Positions 1 through 10,838 of a DNA stretch of 64,000 nucleotides are shown one piece after another. The stretch covers positions 1,613,786 through 1,677,785 of the forward strand of contig CACVBU010000878.1 in the NCBI GenBank assembly GCA_902728285.1, read 5' to 3'. Position 1 is the first letter of the stretch; each line of letters begins with the position of its first letter. The translations under genes were made by a program, and so were the position numbers. Below the pieces are notes generated by a model, which was not told the origin of the DNA, searched no databases, and worked only from the letters and a program-made list of their open reading frames with translations. Source of the DNA: Clytia hemisphaerica (taxonomy: Eukaryota; Cnidaria; Hydrozoa; Leptothecata; Clytiidae).

Positions 1-914
1 ATGAGTTATTGAGTTGATTCTTATAAAGTATATGCTTATAAGAAAAATAAATATGCTCATATTGTTTGCTGTCCCTTGTTTACTTTGTAAGAACTAATTA
101 CCGAAAGGTATATCACCGTCTATCAAGAGTTATTGAGTTGATTCTTATAAAGTATATGCTTATAAGAAAAATAAATATGCTCATATTGTTCGCCGTCCTT
201 TGTTTACTTTGCAAGAACTAATTACCGAAAGGTATATCACCTTCTATCAAGAGTTATTGATTTGATTCTTATAAAGTATATGCTTATAAGAAAAATAAAT
301 ATGCTCATATTGTTCGCCATCCCTTGTTTACTTTGTAAGAACTAATTACCGAAAGATATATCACCGTCTATCATGAGTTATTGAGTTGATTCTTATAAAG
401 TATATGCTTATAAGAAAAATAAATATGCTCATATTGTTTGCTGTCCCTTGTTTACTTTGTAAGAACTAATTACCGAAAGGTATATCACCGTCTATCAAGA
501 GTTATTGAGTTGATTCTTATAAAGTATATGCTTATAAGAAAAATAAATATGCTCATATTGTTCGCCATCCTTTGTTTACTTTGTAAGAAGTAATTACCGA
601 AAGGTATATCACCGTCTATCAAGAGTTATTGATTTGATTCTTATAAAGTATATGCTTGTAAGAAAAATAAATATGCTCATATTGTTTGCTGTCCCTTGTT
701 TACTTTGTAAGAACTAATTACCGAAAGATATATCACTGTCTATCAAGAGTTATTGAGTTGATTCTTATAAAGTATATGTTCATAAGAAAAATAAATATGC
801 TCATATTGTTCGCCATCCTTTGTTATTGTAAGAACTAATTACCGTAAGATATATCACCTTCTATCAAGAGTTATTGATTTAATTCTTATAAAGTATATGC
901 TTATAAGAAAATAA
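1..914. repeat. 124-bp satellite array, about 7.4 copies
   Basis: The phrase GAGTTATTGA recurs at 3, 127, 251, 375, 499, 623, 747 and 868, giving a 124-bp unit (one 121-bp unit after a 3-base loss) and a truncated last copy. The array runs off the left edge. Units are more than 90% alike. The first and fourth copies are identical by eye, and diagnostic variants (GAGTTG or GATTTG; TTTGCTGTCC or TTCGCCATCC) recur roughly every third unit. Confidence 0.95.
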
Positions 915-1234
915 ATAAAAAAACAAACAGTTATATGCTAAAAATTTGTGGAATTAATATTCGAGCAAAAAAAAAAACGCGACTTATGATTATCTCCATA
1001 GTATACCGAACCAACTAACCAGAGAACGCCCGGGTCAAACGCCAACGCCATAATCTTCGCCCCAAAAATATTCTCCCCCGCCGCCGCCGCAGAAAGGCTA
1101 TCGTAATACTTTCGCTAAGCGAAATTAACAAAAAAACTACAACATTGCATTTTTGTAAAAAAAATATGATATTATTTGATATAATACTTTTTCTTAAGTA
1201 GAGAGCGTAGTCCTAAAAGGTAAAGATAACAAAA
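915..1234. other. spacer upstream of the coiled-coil gene; probable 5' region
   Basis: Unique-looking sequence with a local GC-rich patch (about 1025-1095, with a CCGCCGCCGC run) in otherwise AT-rich DNA. A pyrimidine-rich tract ending in AG at about 1190-1200 could be a 3' splice or trans-splice acceptor shortly before the start codon. No canonical TATA box is convincing. Confidence 0.4.
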
Positions 1235-2398
1235 ATGGATTCTGCTCATTGTGCTACCTATCCTTTACGTTTGAAACCAAATCAAAATGGCGACCAAATT
1301 CAAAAATTGAAAGCTGAAATGACCAAAATGAAAGAAGATTATGAACGCAAAATACAAGTTTTGAGTTATGACCATCAAATTAAAGTGTTGGAGTTTGAAA
1401 AAACTTTGAGTGAAAAAGACAATATTATTCAAACAATGAAGCACCAGCGGGAAATCGAGAAGCTCAAAATGGAGCAGAAGGAATTCGAGGTTAAATCGAA
1501 AATGACTTATTATGGCGACGAAAATGAAGGCAAATCAAAATTTCAGACTTTTGAGAAAGAAGTTGAACGACTTCAAAATGAGGTTGCAAGATTTCAAGAA
1601 TTTGACAACAAGATTACCTTAAACGATGTCAAACTTGCCATGATTGATGCAAAAATTGTTGAAGTCAAAAATCACTCCGTTGAAAAAGATAAGAAAATCA
1701 TTCAATTGAAAACCAAGATTGATGGTTTTGAAAACAAACTTGCTGCAATGAAGACAGACATAATTCAAAAAATGGAAGCGAAGGATGACCTAGTTGCTAT
1801 TCAAAGAAAGATGATAGAGGTTGAAGAAAAGATGCAGAAGACAGATGGTGACATTGTGAAGAGATTGACCGAGTTGGAAAAAAAATCACAAAAATCACTT
1901 TTAAAGATTGAAACGAAAGTGAAAGACATGATGAGAACTTCTATTGATGAATTGCCAGAAATGGAGAGTCTCGTTTGGGGTGCAGGAAAGTTTATGGAAG
2001 GGTTGGTAGTTAAGAAATTGAACCCAAGTGTTTCTTATAAGCAATGGTATGAACACATTTCGTCGTTTATGACAAATGGAAAACTGTACTTTGATAATGC
2101 AAAATACTTTTTTTATCGGAAAGAGATTGGCCAACGATTTTGCGGGATAACGTTTGTATCAGAGAGTATAAAATTTGGAGGATGGGGAGGACATGTCATT
2201 GCTGTTGATGAATTTCATGGTGATCTTTGGAAAAGAGGGAAAGTATGGTTACTTCATCCAACTGATCAATCTAAAACAATGGAGATTCCGCAAAAAGCAA
2301 CTTATACAAATAATGACCAGTGGTATAAAGGAAATGTAGATGGCCATTTTTATTATGGCAATAAAAATTCTGTCATCATTTTCGGAATGATTATGTAA
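1235..2398 (+). CDS. single-exon coiled-coil protein, family not recognised
   Basis: A 387-residue intact reading frame, by far the longest plus-strand frame, with a good ATG context (AAAAATGG) and a TAA stop; AATAAA-type poly(A) signals follow at 2513 and 2525. Residues about 18-225 are Lys/Glu-rich with heptad-like hydrophobic spacing, a long coiled coil. Residues about 235-387 look globular: aromatic- and Gly-rich, with FGGWGGHVIAVDEFHGDLW near residues 312-330 and a hydrophobic C-terminus ending in IIFGMIM. I do not recognise this C-terminal domain. No signal peptide, no clear membrane segment, no introns in the frame. It begins about 320 bp after a satellite array. The lack of introns could mean a retrocopy or a lineage-specific single-exon family. 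Function unknown; oligomerisation through the coiled coil is inferred. Real gene: fairly sure, from length and sustained composition. Confidence 0.8.
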   Translation: MDSAHCATYPLRLKPNQNGDQIQKLKAEMTKMKEDYERKIQVLSYDHQIKVLEFEKTLSEKDNIIQTMKHQREIEKLKMEQKEFEVKSKMTYYGDENEGKSKFQTFEKEVERLQNEVARFQEFDNKITLNDVKLAMIDAKIVEVKNHSVEKDKKIIQLKTKIDGFENKLAAMKTDIIQKMEAKDDLVAIQRKMIEVEEKMQKTDGDIVKRLTELEKKSQKSLLKIETKVKDMMRTSIDELPEMESLVWGAGKFMEGLVVKKLNPSVSYKQWYEHISSFMTNGKLYFDNAKYFFYRKEIGQRFCGITFVSESIKFGGWGGHVIAVDEFHGDLWKRGKVWLLHPTDQSKTMEIPQKATYTNNDQWYKGNVDGHFYYGNKNSVIIFGMIM

Positions 2399-2590
2399 TA
2401 ATCCATGACATGGTTATATTTGAATAGTTTCTTATGATTTATTTTATTTGAAAATTGCTGGAAAAAAACAAAAAGAAACAGAAGATTGGAAAATTATTTC
2501 TTCAAAGGTAGAAATAAATAGTAAAATAAACAAAATTGAACAAATTTGGGACCTCAAGATTCAGAAGCAGCCGGCGAATGGAATTTTTAG
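2399..2590. other. 3' flank of the coiled-coil gene
   Basis: AT-rich. Holds the candidate poly(A) signals AATAAA at 2513-2518 and 2525-2530; no other gene signal is seen. Confidence 0.5.
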
Positions 2591-2593
2591 AAA

Positions 2594-3050
2594 TATGTGT
2601 TCTTATCTTCTATGAGACAAAATGTTATGACCTTTCAATTTTTTATCCAAATGATGTGTTCTGATTTCAAGGAAACCTTTAGCGCAATATTTGTATCCCT
2701 AAACTTATCACTACTTTATGCTTTGATGTGTTCTAAAATCCAGGAAAAACTGTTTTGTAAGATATTTGTTTTTCTCCACGAAATATGTGTTCTGAAAATT
2801 TCTAAGGTTGCTAGGCAACAAGATTACATCAGTTTTTGCTTGATTATACCCCTGTCTCCTTAAAAGATGTGTTCTGAAGCCTTCTAGGATTACCTAGACA
2901 ACAAGAACACGTTAGATGACCTTGATTATACCCCTGTCTCGTCAGAACACATCATCCTTTCTAGACATTTCTAGCTGATTAATTTTCGAAGATCTGATTA
3001 GAACAGATCAAAATTTCTAGCTGAAATATGCTCTCAGAACACATCTGAAA
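2594..3050. repeat. GTGTTCT-motif cluster, partly inverted
   Basis: ATGTGTTCT-like motifs recur on the plus strand (about 2596, 2655, 2728, 2785, 2866) and as AGAACACAT on the right (about 2945, 3035). TTGATTATACCCCTGTCTC occurs twice, near 2842 and 2921. The motif inversion suggests a degenerate palindromic element. The small plus-strand frame across it is not credible as a gene. Confidence 0.6.
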
Positions 3051-3689
3051 AAAGGTCGCCTCGCAATCAGCAGGGAAAAAATGTAAGAGTGGATTGTATT
3101 GTAAGTTATTTCTCTTTTTTCATTATTAAAAATTATTGATTAGGGATCGCATAAGGTCTATAAATACGTCGACAATCATAAACAAAAATTATCCCAGCGT
3201 AGGTGAGTTGCCAACCATTTAACCAAGAAGAAACTCAGACGCCGCGGTTTAGGTCTTTGGCGCATTCAATTCTTTAAAGCAATGCCAAAGAATTGCCAAA
3301 AACTAAAACGGAAGTACATCTTCTATAATCACGTAATTATTGGGTATTTAAAAAGTCAGGTTCTACATGGATTCAACTTCCTGATCCCTAAAAGAAATTG
3401 GCCTTTAAATGCAGATTTTGTTTTCCTCTATCAAAAATTTTGAATTGATTTTGAACCAAATTGCCTGATTTAGCTTTATATTCTACTGTGAGCACCGCAG
3501 TTTAGCTTTCTCTTAACATTTAACCTGTGGAGACGGACTATAAGAAATTTTTATGTCTCATTCTTATTACCATTCAAAAAAGCGAAGATGAAGAGCACAT
3601 TTCCTAATTTAACAATATAGGTCATAATATTTGAGAAAGAAGGGAAATTCCCACAAAATCTTTGGAAGCGATTTGAAAGTGCTCTACCA
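3051..3689. other. no recognised feature
   Basis: AT-rich intergenic sequence with no long frame, tRNA or clear repeat. Confidence 0.4.
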
Positions 3690-4166
3690 CTCTTTTTTTT
3701 ATTAGAACAATTTTAAAAGAGGAATGAGGATAAAAAGTTCCGAAAAGTAAGAACAATTCCAGAACAACCCTCAGGATGGAAAATCTGAAGTTTGATCAAA
3801 TTAGCAATTTAAATACCAATGACGAGTATACTAAACATGGGCTATATAGGAGGGCAAAGTTAGAAATCGTCATTATTGGTCTAACTCGTAGCAATTGGAT
3901 TGGGTTTCATGGTTAAGCAAAAAAATGAGGATAAAAAGTTCCGAAAAGTAAGAACAATTCCAGAACAACCCTCAGCATGGAAAAGCTGAATTATGATCAA
4001 ATTAAACAGTCAAAACGGCAAAATGAAAATAGGGTATCAAGCCAGAAAATCCAAAATTTACCCTAAAAATTGGAACAGTACAAGAACAATTTGAGGCTAA
4101 AAATTTCAAGATAATAAAAACAGCCGTACCACAACTAAAATTTGCTGGTTTTTATAAAAAAAGAGT
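3690..4166. mobile_element. TIR element with an internal 78-bp direct repeat
   Basis: Bounded by ACTCTTTTTTTTATTAGAAC on the left and a right end reading TTTTTATAAAAAAAGAGT, inverted relative to each other. Inside, a segment starting AGGATAAAAAGTTCCGAAAA occurs at about 3726 and 3928 with only a few differences. The ends resemble the TATAAGAAC ends of family F1, so this may be a distant relative. A fragment with similar ends lies at 59932. Confidence 0.6.
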
Positions 4167-4474
4167 CTAAGCATATTAAGAAAATTTAAGCCTGAAATTT
4201 TTGAAAGAAGGACTAAACAAACAACCCAGCTGGAGTGCCGTAGGAAGCATTTTCATATTGAGGGGGCTGAAGTTTAGTGACACCGCGAGGGCCAACGATG
4301 GTTTGGCCCAAGGGGGAAAATTTTGAAAATTTGAGCTCTAGATTGCTTGAAAATGCACTCAATTGTGAAAATTATGACAAATTAAAAAAGAAAAACTTTG
4401 CAATTTGCAAAATAACCATTTTTGAAAGAATTATTGGGAGCCCCCCCCCTTGCCTCCCCAGTTGCTACGGCACT

Positions 4475-4550
4475 GAGCTGACACACTACGTTGTTTCAAC
4501 ATTTGTCTACTTTCACGACGTCCATATAACGTTAGATGGTGCTAGCTGGG
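4475..4550. mobile_element. F2 (AACGTTG foldback) copy, degenerate
   Basis: The left half (GAGCTGACACACTACGTTG) and the centre (CGTCCATATAACGTTAGATG) match other F2 copies; the right half has lost about 20 bp, so the hairpin is incomplete. Confidence 0.75.
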
Positions 4551-4640
4551 AACATGCTTAGATCAATCAGTTAATCACCAAGCTCAAAAGCATAATTACT
4601 AGTCATTCCATCTTTGAATGAGAAAGATCAAATCAGATTC

Positions 4641-5117
4641 TACAGGGTTTCCCGAAAAAAAGCATCAAGTTGCACCACTTCTATAGAAAGAAAGTTCTTG
4701 TGTGTTTGCAATGTTTATCAAAGATTTTCTCTGTCTCACATTAATTGTCATGGGACATCTTTTATGAATAACTTTTACAAAAAACAATTCACAATCATAC
4801 AGGAAAACTGGGAGGCAGGAGGCGGGAGGCTGAACCGGGAGCCGGGAGTCGGGAGGCTGAAATCGAAAGTGGGAGGCGGGAGGCGGGGAGGGCGGGAGGC
4901 GGAGGCTGAAAAACGAAAGTGGGAGGCGGGAGGCTAAAATCGAAAGTGGGAGGCGGGAGGCGGGAGGCTGAAAACGAAAATGGGAGGCGGAGGCTAAAAT
5001 CGAAAGTGGGAGGCGGGAGGCTCAAAAAGAAGTGGGAGGCGGGAGGCTGAAAACAAAAGTGGGAGGCGGGAGGCTGAAAACAAAAGTGGGAGGCGGGAGG
5101 CTGAAAACAAAAGTGAG
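4641..5117 (+). repeat. G-rich minisatellite (GGGAGGCGGGAGGCTGAAA), copy 1, with an element end
   Basis: From 4803 the DNA is a roughly 27-bp tandem repeat of GTGGGAGGCGGGAGGCTGAA plus AACGAAA or AACAAAA. It is preceded by a transposon-like end (TACAGGGTTTCCCGAAAAAA) at about 4643. The same end and minisatellite recur in inverted orientation at 8934-9294. Gly/Arg- or Pro-rich frames across it are by-products of the repeat. Runs of GGG every few bases make G-quadruplex formation plausible. Confidence 0.9.
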
Positions 5118-5538
5118 AGGCTCAATTATAAGGCCACGCACAAACGTTTTTGGTCAAGGGATAGGTAAAAAAAGAGCTGAGAAAAAATCAGATCATTTAT
5201 TTTTTATAAACACACACAATCCATCATAAAAAATATTTCAAATAGTATGTTATCATCCGTTTCCGTTCAAAAAAAGTGTTTCCCCGATTTACGTTTTCGG
5301 CAAAACATTCCCTAACGGATTTCTAGAACCTAGCATCGCTTATGGCTAGCGCTAAGCAAGTATCAGTTGTTATTCTGATCGGAATACTCTCAAATGATTA
5401 CGCCAGTATCGACAAAATAACAATGAAAATCCTGCCTATTGTTTGTATGCGCGAATGAAAATGTTTTACGCAATTACATTACGTCATTTTTTATTACTTT
5501 TTATGGTAATATAAAAACATTTGCTCACATTCTATATA
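5118..5538. other. no recognised feature
   Basis: AT-rich spacer between the minisatellite and the tRNA-like sequence; no convincing gene or repeat. Confidence 0.4.
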
Positions 5539-5611
5539 CAAATAATTAGCTCAGTCGGTAGAGCATTAGACTTAAGGTCAAATGGTGCAGAGTTCGAATC
5601 CCCCATCCGTA
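5539..5611 (+). pseudogene. tRNA-like sequence, Leu(UAA)-type loop, probably a relic
   Basis: TAGCTCAGTCGG (box A and D arm) and AGTTCGAATCC (box B and T loop) are at tRNA spacing, with an anticodon loop CTTAAGG (anticodon UAA if framed this way) and a T run directly after, as in a Pol III terminator. The acceptor halves do not pair, the T stem is mismatched, and there is no long variable arm, so I read it as a decayed tRNA or SINE head and not a working gene. Confidence 0.6.
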
Positions 5612-6470
5612 TTTTTTTTTTCTAAACTAATCTATCCACAGGGATCAAAAATATTTCAGACCTAATCAAAAATATTGATTTTTCTTTTTAAATAGCAGAT
5701 CTTTTTGTTGTCCTTTAATCTTTTGATACTTTTGATACAATTTTCATCCAAAATCTGTCTTTGAATCACAAAGTTCCAATACACTTTCCTCGAGATATAC
5801 ATGGGGGGGATATTGGCAAAAAGGGGTACGGATGCTCCGGGGGGGGGGGGCTTACTAGGTTTGCGAGGTGACAGGTATGTCCGAGGCAAAAATCGAAAAT
5901 CGCCCCTTTGAGAGACAAAATTTTGATGATTTTGGGACCTTTGAGAGATTTTTTCCCTAAATTTAGTTTAAAAGTCTGTACTAGACGGACACGGTTCTCC
6001 GCCTACTTTGAAGTGTTAAAAATTGGTTGGTTGTTAGTCAGACAGGCTAATAACGTTTTTTCTGAAACAAATATTCTTTTGACACTTTTTGCCGGACAAA
6101 ATCGGTTCGGAAAAACTGGAGCAACCTTCGATTGCCTTATCGGACTTTTTAGCTGTTGGACTATAGAGCATGTCGGATGCATGACTTTTGAAGACTCCTT
6201 CCCCCAGTTTGTGAAATCATCATTCTGAGCAGTTTTCCAAGAGAAAAATAAATAAAATCTGCATTTCCAATTAAATAAGACAGGCTATGAATTTTCCCAT
6301 AGGAAATTGATTTTCTGTGTGTTTCTCAAGGGAATAATAATCTTCTTTTTCAAAAAGAAAAATTCAACTAATGATTGCTCAAGGAATTTCAGTTATTTAA
6401 AATTATTTTTTTTGCAAGGGAAATACCTTTTCTTTCAAAAGAAAATCAATAAAGTGCTGTGATTTTCCTT
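5612..6470. other. no gene; low-complexity patches
   Basis: Contains a 10-base G run at about 5841 and a CCTTTGAGAGATTTT phrase (about 5938) that recurs near 44470, so at least part is an old dispersed repeat. A 106-codon frame at 5908-6228 has no recognisable features and sits on this repeat. Confidence 0.4.
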
Positions 6471-7082
6471 GGAGAATACGACAGAAATGATTTCCTTTGG
6501 AAATTAGCTATAGGGAACAATTGATTTTCCTTGAAAATATGTGAAAATTGATTTTCCTGGGAAAGAACGGAACAAAGGATTTTCCTTGGAAAATACGCAA
6601 CAACTAATTTTCCTCAGAAAATACGGACCAGTGATTTTCCTTGGAAAATACGATCTAGTGATCTTCCTTGGAAAATACGCAATAACTAATTTTCCTTGGA
6701 AAATACGCAACAACTAATTTTCCTTGGAAAATACGCAACAACTAATTTTCCTTGGAAAATACGCAACAACTATTTTCCTCAGAAAATACGGACCAGTGAT
6801 TTTCCTTGGAAAATATGGTTAGTGATTTCCTTGGAAAATACGCAATAACTAAATTTCTTTGGAAAACGCAACAACTAATTTTCCTTGAAAATACGCAACA
6901 ACTATTTTCCTCAGAAAATACGGACCAGTGATTTTCCTTGGAAAATACAGTCTAGTGATCTTCCTTGGAAAATAAGCAATAACTAATTTTCCTTGGAAAA
7001 TACGCGATAACTAAATTTCCTTGGAAAATACGCGATAATTAATTTTCCTTGGAAAATAAGGGACAACTAGTTTTCCTTGAAT
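6471..7082. repeat. 28-bp palindromic minisatellite (TTTTCCTTGGAAAATACG)
   Basis: About 20 units built on the palindrome TTTTCCTTGGAAAA followed by TACGCAACAACTA or variants (TACGGACCAGTG, TACGATCTAGTG). Variant order repeats: the CTCAGAAAATACGGACCAGTG unit followed by a CTAGTG/TTAGTG unit occurs around 6612, 6777 and 6911, so higher-order blocks have been copied. Ragged related units extend left to about 6360. Confidence 0.9.
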
Positions 7083-7432
7083 TAATTATTTTAATCTTCT
7101 TATCTTCTAATCTTTCTTATCCTTTCGGGCTGACCTTCCAGCACAGCTGGTTTATTTCCTTTAATCTAGGAAGCGTTCTCTTTATAAAAATAATTTTACA
7201 TAAAAATATAGCATGCTTTTGTTTCGAAACTGCTGATGCAAGATTTAATTACAAAAAAATATAACATGATAGTTTTCGAGTGTTATATAAATTTAGTGCA
7301 ATCGGCTCTTGCATGTTGGAAATAATCTAAAATCATTTCTTTAAGAAGTCAATACCTTGACAGGGTAAAATTATACAAGTCATGGCAAAATAAAGGTCTC
7401 ATGATAATCATTGTTCCCTTCTCTTGCACATC
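7083..7432. other. no recognised feature
   Basis: AT-rich unique-looking spacer. Confidence 0.4.
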
Positions 7433-7519
7433 AGCTGCGTGGCTGAGTGGATAAGTCGATGAAACGGCAACTTAAGGGTAATGATTATAGAGAGTTTGAA
7501 TCCTATACGGGTGCGACGA
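7433..7519 (+). pseudogene. tRNA-Leu(UAA)/Ser-like relic (class II shape)
   Basis: TGGCTGAGTGGATAAG matches a class II tRNA D arm/box A, CAACTTAAGGG fits a UAA anticodon loop, a short variable region follows, and GAGTTTGAATCC is a one-off box B. The acceptor ends do not pair well, so it is a pseudogene or SINE remnant. Confidence 0.55.
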
Positions 7520-8933
7520 AAATTGTGTTATTTTGTCTGTTTTGTCAACATTGATCAAACTTTTTCTGGTTTTATGAGCTCTTATTGATATTTTTGAAAA
7601 TTTCCGTTAAAATTTTAAGAAACAAAAATTGGGGGGGGGGCAGTCAGGCAAATTGACCGACGCCGCGACGGGTATCTGCAGCGGTTTAGGCTATCTGATA
7701 TTCCGATGGCGTATTGGCGGCCGCCCACGCTAAAGCTCTAAAGGAGCGGACCAATATAAAATATGCCGGACCTTTAGAGCAAAGCGTGTCGTAGCATATT
7801 TCCACATCTGGTACCAGATAACGGTTAAGGGTATAATGTTTTCCAATTTATCAGAAATGCACTGTAAGGGTGGACTTTTGATAAATGCACTGTAAGGGTG
7901 CGCGATTCTAAAAGCCAATTTTTTTGCCGCACATACTGTCAAATGGTAACCCCCCCCCTCAGCTCAGCTCAATGCAGTTTGATTCAAGTACAGTATTTCA
8001 AAATGGATCAGGTTGATTAGCGGGTGGAGAGTCAAGAGTCAAGAGTTATGACTTAACCTTGTCTTGAAAATCTAATGTTCCAAAACTTTCAACTAAAAAA
8101 ATGCTAAAAAATCGGCTTTCGTCTTTTTTTATTATATCTTATAAACACTTTTTTCAGAACCACGATGAAAAGAAAAGCAAAACTGACTGAATATACTGCC
8201 AAAAAAGTGATTGACAGGTCTAGAAAATGATTGACAGGCCCGGGTTAGATATTTCCGTGAGCAATCTCGTTATATTTATCAAAAAGTAATATACTTGTGG
8301 AAAGCCCAATTATTCTACTTTTTCGAATGCTGTGTCATGGAATTTTTTTAACAATTAAATAGAACGGGGTTTCCTCTGATGTAAACAAACCTCGAGTCCT
8401 ATCCTGAAAATTGACATTGAGCGTAGAAAAAAAGACAAATGAAAGTATTTTCCTTTTTAATTCATATTTCCAATAATTAAAGACTAACTTGAAACACCAA
8501 GAGTGAAATGTAGCTAAATGATTAGAACGCCTTGCGACTTAGAATTTTTTTTCAAAACTGAAAATTTGACCCCGGCTTGAACTACCAAAATCTCTTGTCA
8601 ATGCTTCTGAGTCCGGCACGCTAGCTATGTACTATCGAGCCGATACGAAACTGCTTAATTCAAAAATCCTTATAAAAAACACTACTGCATATACGGGTGA
8701 ACTGACCTTGGACCTCATGGGCTAGGCTAACTGTTTAGATCAATTACATACTCCAGGCTCCGTAAGGATCCTTATTATAATTGAAAAAGCGTATACTAAC
8801 AAACGATACGGAACTCGTGAGAGTGCTTTTTAAACCGTTTTCTTTGTTTATCTTCACAAGATTTTGTTTATCTTTGCAACTTGGTTCTCGCTTTCGGCCT
8901 TTCGTCTATTCGTTTTCAGCCTATATCACCTTC
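7520..8933. other. no gene; minor repeats
   Basis: Holds a 10-base G run (about 7630), a GC-rich stretch (7655-7730), and two copies of AAATGCACTGTAAGGGTG about 30 bp apart (7854 and 7883), whose core recurs near 40455. No credible coding sequence. Confidence 0.4.
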
Positions 8934-9294
8934 GATTTCAGCCTCCCGACTCCCACCTCCCGCCTCCCAGCTTTCGTTTTCAGCCTCCCACCTCCCACTT
9001 TCGTTTTCAGCCTCCCGCCTCCCACTTTCAATTTCAGCCTCCCGCCTCCCACTTTCGTTTTCAGCCTCCCGCCTCCCGCCTCCCACTTTCGATTTCAGCC
9101 TCCCGACTCCCGGCTCCCGGTTCAGCCTCCCGCCTCCCGGCTCCCAGTTTTCCTGTATGCCTTCACAATAACTTTAACGTCATCCATGAAATTGTATAGA
9201 AATTTCATTCTTTTTGAAGTTAATTCATAATGACTGTTGTAAAACATTTTTTTTGTTCGAACTCGATACTTTTTTTCGGGGCACCCTGTATTAC
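8934..9294 (-). repeat. G-rich minisatellite, copy 2 (inverted), with an element end
   Basis: Reverse complement of the 4641-5117 repeat: CCTCCCGCCTCCCACTTTCG units to 9155, then a shared flank (the complement of CATACAGGAAAACTGGGAG) and a terminal GGGGCACCCTGTATTACAG at about 9277-9295. In the minus sense it reads TACAGGGTGCCCCGAAAAAA, a form often seen at Tc1/mariner/IS630-type ends. Pro/Ser-rich frames here are repeat artefacts. Confidence 0.88.
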
Positions 9295-10354
9295 AGAGAG
9301 TGAGTGGGTCATTCCATTTTATATACATGTAAGGGAATGGACGAACATTTGCCAGGGGTAATTAGAGACAAATTTCCAGAGGGTCTAAGGAAAGTTTTTA
9401 TTTTTCGGTCAATAGTTACTTTAAAATGCTCAGAGGGGAGTAAAATACTGATTTTAGTTGGTGCAAAGAGAAGAATTTTTTTCGAATTTTGCATGTCTTC
9501 AAGATTTAATTTTGGCATGAAAAAATTCAGTCCCTTCTTATGGTTCTCATCATTGTACTGCCAAAATCAATTTTATTTTCATTTCGATTTTTGGAATTTC
9601 AAGGTTGGTTGGACCTATAAAACAACTAATCAAATTGGTCTCGCCTAACGAGAATAAGGTGACAAAAGAATTTAATATTTAAATAATTTAGTTGTCTTTT
9701 AACGTCTACTAAAATTGTTCTGTACAATAAATTTATCCTTCTTTTTATAATAATTAAATGAACTAACGCATAATAACAAAGTGTAAATAAAACTTAAATC
9801 TAGGGTAAAGTTATAAAAACTATTGTTACACTATAAACAAAAATAACTTTTTTTAAAGATATAACTTAGAGGGCTTGAAGGTTTTAATTTCAGAAAAAAT
9901 TCAACTTAGTTTAAGATCTTAAAGATCTTAAAGATTTTTATTAAAACATCCAAAATATAAAAGTATATTTGAATTCCCTAAGAAATTGAGTGTTTTAGAG
10001 TCCATAAAGCCTTAAAATATTCTTATCTTGCTCCTAATATTTTAGCCATGAAAACCTTATGCTCTTATAAAGTCTGTTCCTATAGAAAAAAAACGTGTAT
10101 ATTCACCAACAAAAAAACAAAAGAAAATATACCATATAAATTAAAATTTCTGTATGCCTTTATTTTAATAATAAAAGTTTTGTTTTATAAATTAATTCTA
10201 ATACCTGAGTTTTTCTCTTCTACAATATTTTAATAAATCTGTTTAAAACTATAAAAAATATTTCATATCTTGAATGATGATGGTCACTATCATTTTAATC
10301 ACAATAAACAATTTCTCCAGTCGGAGGTGATTAGACCTATTAAATCAACCTTAA
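9295..10354. other. no gene recognised
   Basis: Very AT-rich. A 114-codon frame (9304-9648) lacks any recognisable domain. 10050-10260 is close to simple A/T sequence. Confidence 0.4.
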
Positions 10355-10510
10355 AAACATCCCTGTCTCACAGCCCCAATGAAACTCTTTCCCACAGTGG
10401 AAATGAAGATCTCAATGGGAATAGAAGTTTTATTGTTCCCAGCTCCCATAGTTTTAGAGTGTAATTTTTTTTCATTGAATCTTAAATGGGGATAAAATTA
10501 AGGCTGATCA
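10355..10510 (+). mobile_element. F3 element (CCCTGTCTCACAG TIR), 3'-truncated
   Basis: Starts ACATCCCTGTCTCACAGCCC and follows the F3 consensus through CCCACAGTGGAAATGAAG and GGGGATAAAATTAAGGCTGA, then stops without the expected right TIR. Confidence 0.7.
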
Positions 10511-10838
10511 AAGTTGCCAAACAATGTCCGTAAGAAACCCTTAAAATCTAAGATAGTTGTAATATTCAATGGCTATTTCCAGGAAAAATTAATATTCTTT
10601 TTTATAATCCATTTCAAAAGTGTATGTTTGTTGTACTCCCTTGTGTACAGGTCTGTCTTGAGAGGGACGTCATCGACTTATTTGAACCAATCAGCTTGAT
10701 CCAAAGTTTTCCTTTTGAATTGTGAATTTTATAACCGCCAACGATTCATAATGGTGTCTGATTTACATAACATTGTATTCTAATACTGATTGCGATAGCC
10801 TGTTACCCGATACTATGCCAATCTCAGATACAGTTGAC

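Noticed and set aside
4614..5229. Gly/Arg-rich and Pro/Ser-rich frames on both strands
   Set aside because: They translate the GGGAGGCGGGAGGCTGAA minisatellite; all three frames stay open because of its composition and period.
6471..7082. CRISPR-like short palindromic repeats
   Set aside because: 28-bp units abut with no spacers; a minisatellite in a eukaryotic genome.
8781..9230. Pro/Ser-rich frames up to 149 codons
   Set aside because: Three overlapping frames over the inverted copy of the same minisatellite; periodic, not protein-like.
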